Positions 56,397-64,000 of a stretch of 64,000 bases of DNA are shown in pieces. Made by a program: the position numbers and the translations under genes. This stretch comes from Stomoxys calcitrans (taxonomy: Eukaryota > Arthropoda > Insecta > Diptera > Muscidae), in NCBI RefSeq assembly GCF_963082655.1, contig NC_081552.1, positions 98,073,592-98,137,591 on the forward strand. Direction: 5' to 3'. Below the pieces are notes generated by a model that was not told the origin of the DNA, ran no database searches, and was given only the letters and a program-made list of their open reading frames with translations. Within the stretch, counting starts at the first letter, position 1, and every line of letters begins with the position of its first letter.

Positions 56397-58560
56397 TCTT
56401 ATATATAAAAATCAATTTGTGTTTGTTTGTAGGTTTGTTTGTTTGTATGTTTGTGTGTTCCTTATAGACTCAGTAACGGCTGAACCGATTTTCTTACAAT
56501 TTTCACAGATGGTGCATAATGATCCCGTGGTGAAAATAGGGTATTACATTTTTTGATATCTGAAGGGGGGGCGGACCCTCCCCCTTACCATAATTTTCAG
56601 AAACACCAGATCTCGGAGATGGGTGGTGCAATTTAAGCGAAATTTTGTGTGCTCTCATATCGTACATTAAAAATAAAAATTTGGTATCCAAATTTCGGAC
56701 GGGGTACCTAGGGGGGCCGGCCCACCTTAAAAGCTATCAAACATATACTATATATAGACCAATCACGAAAATATGGGACTCAAATGAAAGGTTATTAAGA
56801 TTAGAAAACTTATCTGATATCTAATTGTCGGACCAAGTGCTAGGCGGACCACCCCAACCCCCAAAACCCCCTAAATCGGACATATTTACCGACCATGGCA
56901 ATATGGGACTCAAATCATAGGTATTTGCGAGTAGAATACGAATCTAATATCCAAATGTGGGACCACGTTTCTGAGGGTCCACCCCTTCCCCAAAAAACCC
57001 CCCAATCAGGACTTATTTACTGACCATGGGAATATGGGGCTTAAATAAAAGGTATTTTAGTGTAGAATTTGAATCTGATTTCCAAAGTGCTATGGGGCCG
57101 CCTTTCCCCAAAAATATACCCCAAAAGGAACAAATATACGACCATAGCAATATGGGGCTCATATGAAATGCCTTTGGGAGTAAAGCACGAATCTGATATC
57201 AATATTCGGGAAAAGTGCCTATGGGGCCACCCAACCCCCACAACACCACCCAAATAGTAAGTGTTTGCTGACTATTGCAATATGAGGATCAAATAAGAGG
57301 GTTTTCAGAGTAAAACACGAATCCTATGTATATTTGCAAGGCCAACTCACTGAGTGGCCGCACATCCCCCAAAACACCCCCAAGCCGGTCATGTTTGCCG
57401 ACTATGGAAATATGGGGCTCAAATTAAAGGTGTTTGGGAGTAGACCACGTGTCTGATTTCAACATTAGGGACCAATTGTCTAGGGGACGTCCCACCACCA
57501 TAACAACCCCCAATAGGACGTATTTGCTCACCAAGACAATTTGGGTCTTAAAGAGAGTGGAACTAAATATTTATAGTTTTTAGGGCCAATACCCCAAAAC
57601 CGAACATATTAGCTGACTTTTGCAATGAGGATTTTAAATGAGATTAGAAAACGAATTTTAAATCCAATTTTAAGGCCAATGGCAATATAGGGTTCAAATA
57701 AATGGTATACAGATATATGAGAATAGAGCACGTTGCTGATATATGTTCCAGGCTTAGTGTTTGGGGGACCACCCCAATCCCAAAAGACCCCTAGATCGGG
57801 CATATTTACCGACCATGTCAATGTGGGGCTTAAATGAAAGGAATTGGGGCGTAGACCAAGAATTGATACCCACTTTCGGGACCAATTTTCTGGGGATCTA
57901 CCCCTTTCCCAAAATACCCCACAAACAGCTATTTTTCACTGACCATCGCAATATGGGGCTCAAATAAAGGCATGAGGGAGTAGAATAAAAAATTGATATC
58001 CAAATACAGGACCATGTATTTAGGGCAGCACCCCCAAAGGGTACAATTTTTTCGACCATGGGAATAGGTGGCTCAAATGAAAGGCATTTGAGATTAGAAA
58101 ACGAATTTGATAACCTATTTTGGGGCCATGTGTTTGGGAGACGCCTCATCGTGTAAACTCCCCTTTGACAATAGCAATATGGGGTTTAAATAAATGGTAT
58201 TTGAAAGAAGAGCACCATGCTGATAGTTTTTCAGGGCCAAGTGGGGGGGGGGGGGGGGGGGGGGATCACCTCACTCCCAAAAACACCCCTAAATCAGAGA
58301 AAACATGAGAATCTCGGGCTGAAATAAAGTATTTTAGGAATGGAGTATACCTTACATACGAACTGAAATTCGTAGACCAAAAAGATCATATGGGATTCAG
58401 ATAAAGACACTTATATTGTTAAACCGTTAGGCAAGCGGTATACTATTTGCGTAGCATGGTATTTCACTAAAAGCTCTTTGTCGAAATTAAATATTCACAG
58501 GAAAGTTTTGTTCCCTATAAAGTAAATGAAGGCGCAGCGGAGCGGGCCCGGGTCAGCTAG
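56397..58560 (+). mobile_element. Family C Helitron, complete reference copy
   Basis: 5' end TCTTATATATAAAAATCAAT after a host A (56396); leader with GTTTGTTTGT repeats, GATGGTGCATAATGATCCCG and a GGGGGGGCGGACCCTCCCCC stem at 56566-56585. About thirteen units of about 132 bp follow. The 3' end is GCGCAGCGGAGCGGGCCCGG then GTCAGCTAG at 58560, before a T. It has no Rep or helicase gene. The body contains a 22-base G run (58243-58264). Confidence 0.92.
58243..58264 (+). repeat. Run of 22 G
   Basis: In other C copies this place reads GTGTTTGGGGGACC-like. Here it is a pure G homopolymer, by slippage or a sequencing artefact. Confidence 0.9.
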
Positions 58561-58563
58561 TAA

Positions 58564-61275
58564 TCTTATATTTAACAAGTAAAAGCGTGCTAAGTTCGGT
58601 CGGGCCGAATCTTATATACCCTCCACCATGGATCGCATTTGTCGAGTTCTTTTCCCGGCATCTCTTCTTATGAAAAAAAAGGATATAAGGAAAGATTTGC
58701 AAGAAGTAAAATAGAGAGATCGATTTATATGGGAGCTGTATCGGGCTATGGACCGATTCAGACCATAATAAACACGTATATTGATGGGCATGAGAGAATC
58801 CGTCGTATAAAATTTCAGGCAAATCGGATAATAATTGCGACCTCTAGAGGCCCAAGAAGTCAAGATCCCAGATCGGTTTATATGGAAGCTATATCAGGTT
58901 ATGAACCGATTTGAACCTTATTTGACACAGTTGTTGAATGTAACAATAAAAAACGTCTTGCAAATTTTCAGCCAAATCGGATAGGAATTGCGCACTCTAG
59001 AAGCTCAAGTATTCAAGTCCCCAGAACTGTTTATATGACAGCTATATCAGGGTATGAACCGATTTGAACCATACCTAACACAGTTGTTGGATATTATAAC
59101 AAAATACTACGTGCAAAATCTCATACCAATCGGATAAGAATTGCGCACCTTTTAGGCTCAAAAATCAAAACCCAAGATCGGTTTATATGACAGCTATATC
59201 AGGGTATGAACCGATTTGAACCATACCTGACACAGTTGTTGGATATTATAACAAAATACTACGTGCAAAATTTCATACCAATCGGATAAGAATTGCGCAC
59301 CTTTGAGCTCAAAAAATCAAAACCCAAGATCGGTTTACATGGCAGCTATATCATGTTATGGACCGATTTGGACCATACTTGGGACAGTTGTTGGATATTC
59401 TAACAAAACACGTCGTGCGAAATTTCATTCCAATCGGATAAGAATTGCGCACTCTAGAGGCTCAAGGATTCAAAACACGTCGTGCAAAATTTCATCCCAA
59501 TCGGATAAGAATTGCGCACTCTAGAGGCTCAATAAGTCAAGACCCAAGATCGATTTATATTTCAGCTATATCAAAACATGGACCGATATGGCCCATTTAT
59601 AATACCAACTGACCTACACTAATAAGAAGTATTTGTGCAAAATTTCAAGCGGCTAGCTTTACACTTTCGGAAGTTAGCGTGCTTTTGACAGTCAGACGGA
59701 CGGACAGGCGGACATGGCTAGATCGACATAAAATTTCACGACGATCAAGAATATATAAACTTTATGGGGTCTCAGACGAATATTTCGAGTAGTTACAAAC
59801 AGAATGACGAAATTACTAAACCCCCATCCTATGGTGGAGGGTGTAAAGATCAATTTGTGTTTGTTTGTTTTTATGTTTGTGTGTTCCTTATAGACTCAGA
59901 AACCGCTGAACCGATTTTCTTGAAATTTTTACAGATGGTGAATAATGACCCCGTGGTGAAAAAAGGGTACTACATTTTTTGATATCTGAAGGTGGGGCGG
60001 ACCCTCCCCCTTACCCTAATTTTCAGAATCGCCAGATCTCGGAGATAGGTGGTGCGTTTTCAGCGAAATTTTGCGCGCACTCATATAGTACCCTAAAAAT
60101 AAAAATGTAGTATCCAAATTTCGGATGGGATACCTAGGGTGGCCGCCCCACCCTAAAACCTACCAGACATATATTGAGACCAATCACGACAATATGGGAC
60201 TCAACTGAAATGTATTTAGGATAAGAAAACGTATCGGATATCCAATTGTCGACCAAGTGTTAGGGGGACCACCTTAAGCCCCACAACACCCCTAAATCGG
60301 ACATATTTACAGCCCATGGCTATATGGGACTCAAATGAAAGGTATTTGCGAGTAGAATACGAATCTGATATACAAATGTGGGACCAAGTGCTATGGGGTC
60401 CACCCCTTCCCCAAAACACCGCCCAAACAGGACTTATTTACTGACCATGGGAATATGGGGCTTAAATAAAAGGTATTTGAATGTAGAATACGAATCTGAT
60501 ATCCAAATATTGGACCAAGTATTTGGGGGCCGCCTCTCTCCAAAGGGGACAAATTTAGGACCATTGCAATATGGGGCTCAAATGAAAGGTCTTTGGGAGT
60601 TAAGCACGAATTTGATATCAATATTCGGGAAAAGTGTCTATGGGGCCACAACACCACCCAAATAGTAAGTATTTGCTGACTCTTGCAATATGAGGCTCAA
60701 ATAAGAGGGGTTTTTAAAGTGGAACACGAATCCGATATATATTTTCAAGGCCAACTCACTGAGTGACCGCCCATCCCCCCAACACACCCCCCAAGCAGGC
60801 CATGTTTGCCGACTATGGAAATATGGGGCTCAAATTAAAGTTATGTGGAGTAGACCACGTATCTTATATCAACATTAGGGGCCAACTGTCTAGCGGACGT
60901 CCCTCCACCTTAACAACCCCCAAATAAAACGTATTTGCTAACCAAGACAATTTGGGTCTTAAAGAGAATGGAATTAAATATTTATAGTTTTTAGGGCCAA
61001 TACCCCAAACCGGACATATTTGCTGACTTTTGCAATAAGGAGTTTATGAGATTAGAAAACGAATTTGATATCCAATTTTGAGGGCAATGGCAATATGGGG
61101 TTCTGAAATGAAGTATTTTAAGAATGGAGTACTCCTTACATCCAAACTTAAATTCGTAGACCTATAAAGATCATATGGGATTCATCGTCAAGTTAGCATG
61201 GTATTTCACTAAAAGATCTTTAATTGTCGAAGATAAATATTCCAAGTCGCGGCGAAACGGGCCCGGGTTAGCTAG
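58564..61275 (+). mobile_element. Family C Helitron with nested A, head-to-tail with the previous copy
   Basis: Starts TCTTATATTTAA only three bases after the previous CTAG and ends GGGCCCGGGTTAGCTAG at 61275. Another TCTTATATATAA follows at once (61276). The nested A element (58577-59848) lies 12 bp inside. About ten array units remain; a deletion near 61100 removes the part between GGCAATATGGGGTTC and the end region. Confidence 0.88.
58577..59848 (+). mobile_element. Family A element nested in a Helitron at the same site (5 units)
   Basis: Head complete but the following region is shortened (AAAGATTTGCAAGAAGTAAA). Five units lie near 58873, 59030, 59180, 59330 and 59550; two adjacent ones with GGGTATGAACCGATTTGAAC are almost identical. 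A short (GACG)n, core and closing repeat end in GGGTGTAA. It is placed 12 bp inside the C start exactly as at 45977. Confidence 0.88.
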
Positions 61276-61287
61276 TCTTATATATAA
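61276..61287 (+). mobile_element. Family C start fragment (12 bp)
   Basis: TCTTATATATAA directly after the CTAG of the previous Helitron and directly before a family A head, the same arrangement as the two nested cases. The rest of this C copy is not seen in the window. Confidence 0.55.
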
Positions 61288-61958
61288 CAGTTAAGAACGT
61301 GATAAGTTCGGCCGGGCCAAATTCTATATATTCTCCACCATGGATCGCATTTGTCGAAGCATAATCGAAACATTTTTTAACGGTAAATGCTGCCAAATAC
61401 TGGCAGCATTTATGAGTATTTTAGTCATTTACAAATTCTCAACAAAAAGGTGTCACTTTCCTCTGACATGCCGTACGAACTCGGCATAAATCATCGAACT
61501 TAAATTTGAATCCCATCTACAATAATTTGTTCGATAATGGGATAGTCGAGAAACGCTAAACCACATTGTATCAGGCTATAGATAAATTCAGACCATATTG
61601 GACACGTAAGTTGAAGGTCATGGGAGAAGCCGTGTACAAAATTTCAGCCAATCTAGAGGCTTAAGAAGTCAAGATCCCATATCGGTTTATACTGCAGCTA
61701 TATCAGATTAAGTACCGATTTGAACACAGTTTTTGGAAGTCATAACAAAACATGTGATGCACAATTTCAACCAAATCGATTAAAAATCAAGCCCTCTAGT
61801 GGCTCAAAAAATCAAGATCCAAGATCCAAGAAAGTTAGCGTGCTTTGGACAGACAGATGGACATGCAGGATCGACTTAAACTATTATGACGACCAGAAAT
61901 ATATATACTTTATGGGGTCTCAGATGAATATTTCGAAGTGTAACAAACGGAATGATAA
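61288..61958 (+). mobile_element. Old, rearranged family A element
   Basis: A diverged head (AGAACGTGATAAGTTCGGCC) breaks at about 61358 into about 200 bp of foreign sequence, then A-type sequence resumes at ATCAGGCTATAGATAAATTC, with one unit, GACAGACAGATGGACATG, core, (TA)n, and loss of the closing repeat at 61958. Confidence 0.7.
61430..61515 (+). mobile_element. SINE-like body fragment
   Basis: AAGGTGTCACTTTCCTCTGAC, GCCGTACGAACTCGGC and AACTTAAATTTGAATC match the body of the SINE-like sequence at 22976-23215. The polymerase III boxes are absent, and it is embedded in the rearranged A copy. Confidence 0.45.
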
Positions 61959-63841
61959 AACAAGTAAAAGCGTGCTAAGTTCGGCCGGGCCGAATCTTAT
62001 ATACCCTCCACCATGGATCGCATTTGTCGAGTTCTTTTCCCGGCATCTCTTCTTAGGCAAAAAAAGATAAAAGAAAAGATTTGCTCTGCTATTAGAGCGA
62101 TATCAAGATATGGACCGGTTCGGACCACAATTAAATTATATGTTGGAGACCTGTGTAAAATTTCAGCCAATTCGTATAAGAATTGCGCCCATTGGGGCTC
62201 ACGAAGTAAAATAGAGAGAACGATTTATATGGGATCTGTATCGGGCTATAGACCGATTCAGTACATAATAAACACGTTTGTTGATGGTCATGAGAGGATA
62301 CGTCGTACAAAATTTCAGGCATATCGGATAATAATTGCGACCTCTAGGGGTCAAGAAGTCAAGATCCCAGATCGGTTCATATGGCAGCTATATCAGGTTA
62401 TGAACCGATTTGAACGTTATTTGACACAGTTGTTGAAAGTAAAAATAAAATACGTCGTGCAAAATTTGAGCCAAATCGGATAGGAATTGCGCCCTCTAGA
62501 AGCTCAAGAAGTCAAATCCCCAGATCTGTTTATATGACAACTATATCAGGTTATGGACCGATTTCAACCATACTTGGCACAGTTGTTGGATATCATAACA
62601 AAACACGTCGTGCAAAATTTCATTTCAATCGGATAAGAATTGCGCACTCTAGAGGCTCAAGAAGTCAAGAGCCAAGATCGGTTTATATGGCAGACAATCA
62701 GGTTATGGACCGATTTGAACCATACTTGGCAAAGTTGTTGGATATCATAACAGAACACGTCGTGCAAAATTTCATTGAAATCGGATAAGAATTGCGCACC
62801 TTAGAGGCTCAAGAAGTCAAGACCCAAGATCGGTTTATATGGCAGCTATATCAGGTTATGGACCGATTTGAACCATACTTGGCACAGATGTTGGATATCG
62901 TAACAAAACACGTCGTGCAAAATTTCATTGAAATCGGATAAGAATTGCGCACCTTAGAGGCTCAAGAAGTCAAGACCGATTGAACCATACTTGGCACAGT
63001 TGTTGGATATCATAACAGAACACGTCGTGCAAAATTTCATTGAAATCGGATAAGAATTGCGCACCTTAGAGGCTCAAGAAGTCAAGACCTAAGATCGGTT
63101 TATATGGCAGCTATATCAGGTTATGGACCGATTTAAACCATACATGGCACAGTTGTTGGATATCATAACCAAACACGTCGTGCAAAATTTCATTTCAATC
63201 GGATAAGAATTGCGCACTCTAGAGGCTCAAGAAGTCAAGAGCCAAGATCGGTTTATATGGCAGACAATCAGGTTATGGATCGGTTTGAACCATACTTGGC
63301 ACAGTTGTTGGATATCATAACAGAACACGTCGTGCAAAATTTCATTGAAATCGGATAAGGATTGCGCACCTTAGAGGCTCAAGAAGTCAAGACCCAAGAT
63401 CGGTTTATATGGCAGCTATATCAGGTTATGGACCGATTTGAACCATACTTGGCACAGATGTTGGATATCGTAACAAAACACGTCGTGCAAAATTTCATTC
63501 CAATCGGATAAGAATTGCGCACTCTAGAGGCTCAAGAAGTCAAGACCCAAGATCGGTTTATATGGCAGCTATATCAAAACATGGACCGATATGGCCCATA
63601 TACAATACCAACCGACCTACACTAATAAGAAGCATTTGTGCAAAATTTCAAGCGGCTAGCTTTACTCCTTCGGAAGTTAGCGTGCTTTCGACAGACAGAC
63701 GGACGGACATGGCTAGAACGATATAAAATGTCGCGACGATCAAAAATATATATACTTTATGGGGTCTCAGACGAATATTTCGAGTAGTTACAAACAGACT
63801 GACGAAATTAGTATACCCCCCATCTTATGGTGGAGGGTATA
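61959..63841 (+). mobile_element. Family A element, longest copy (about 9 units)
   Basis: Complete head and tail, with array units near 62370, 62525, 62680, 62830, 63095, 63250, 63400 and 63552 plus a shortened one at 62975. A 570-bp higher-order repeat is visible: GCCAAGATCGGTTTATATGG followed by CAGACAATCA at 62671 and again at 63241. Ends with (GACG)n, core, (TA)n and GGTGGAGGGTATAATAAA. Confidence 0.9.
62671..63810 (+). repeat. 570-bp higher-order repeat in a family A array
   Basis: Two blocks about 570 bp long, each starting with the rare variant CAGACAATCAGGTTATGG and each containing CACAGATGTTGGATATCG. The length equals three full 153-bp units plus a shortened one, so the block was duplicated as a whole. 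Confidence 0.75.
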
Positions 63842-63913
63842 ATAAAGGGGAAAAACCTTTCTATGAAATTCACACAGTTGGAAGAAAATATATACATACT
63901 CAAAAATATAATA
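63842..63913. other. Short AT-rich spacer
   Basis: About 70 bp between two A copies. No feature seen. Confidence 0.4.
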
Positions 63914-64000
63914 AAACAAGTAAAAGCGTGCTAAGTTCGGCCGGGCCGAATCTTATATACCCTCCACCATGGATCGCATTTGCCGAGTTCTTTTCCCGGC
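63914..64000 (+). mobile_element. Family A head, cut by window edge
   Basis: CAAGTAAAAGCGTGCTAAG, the perfect palindrome TTCGGCCGGGCCGAA and the left inverted repeat are present; the copy runs off the end of the window. Confidence 0.9.

Overview
The window is eukaryotic, almost certainly from a higher (calyptrate-type) fly. The basis is a dense, AT-rich mosaic of old transposons, mini-me/DINE-like repeats whose (GACG)n and (TA)n tails match what is known from Diptera, and insect-type mariner, BEL/Pao and non-LTR relics. A muscid such as a stable or horn fly would fit, but that is inference. I see no intact host gene, rRNA, tRNA, CRISPR array or bacterial-type operon in 64 kb. It reads as intergenic or intronic DNA built by repeated nested insertion. 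The only host-gene hint is a possible 35-nt microexon at 10437-10471 with good splice sites on both sides.

Three large repeat families explain most of the sequence. Family A begins CAAGTAAAAGCGTGCTAAG and ends GGTGGAGGGTATAA. Family B begins AAGTAAAAAGGCGTTAAG and ends GGTGGTGGGTATAAA. A and B, with a rarer relative E, share one plan: a 5' GC-rich palindrome (TTCGGCCGGGCCGAA), short subterminal inverted repeats, a central array of 153-bp units, a (GACG)n microsatellite, a conserved core, a (TA)n stretch and a closing inverted repeat. This is the mini-me/DINE architecture, expanded by central tandem repeats. Family C is a nonautonomous Helitron. It starts TCTTATATATAA, ends in an imperfect GC hairpin plus CTAG, sits between host A and T, and carries an array of about 132-bp units. 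Family D is a fourth array of roughly 90-160-bp units that I cannot assign.

Layout: 1-2390 A, C and B fragments with a 5'-truncated RTE-like insertion. 2390-7055 E, B and A copies, one mariner-derived MITE and one unrelated TIR MITE. 7056-10343 inverted B copies and a long A. 10344-11352 the most unique-looking island, with the candidate microexon. 11353-16972 A, B, C and A in minus orientation. 17000-22871 a Tc1/mariner-superfamily relic, then family D broken by B and A copies. 22872-26895 a reversed C carrying a SINE-like piece and an A. 26896-32490 B and C copies with a Jockey/CR1-like tail. 32490-37300 family D, an A, a decayed RTE-like element, a SINE-like head and an RNase H relic. 37300-44231 B, a large A inverted repeat, C, B and C. 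44232-51790 a BEL/Pao relic split by a C Helitron that itself contains an A and a recent 1.8-2.0 kb tandem duplication. 51790-56320 E, B, unique islands, an RT scrap and a mariner. 56397-64000 head-to-tail C Helitrons and A copies up to the window edge.

No functional gene network is visible. The interest lies in element architecture: a shared 153-bp unit with a conserved dyad, recurrent A-into-C nesting, exact Helitron boundaries proved by an interrupted retrotransposon, and large inverted repeats.
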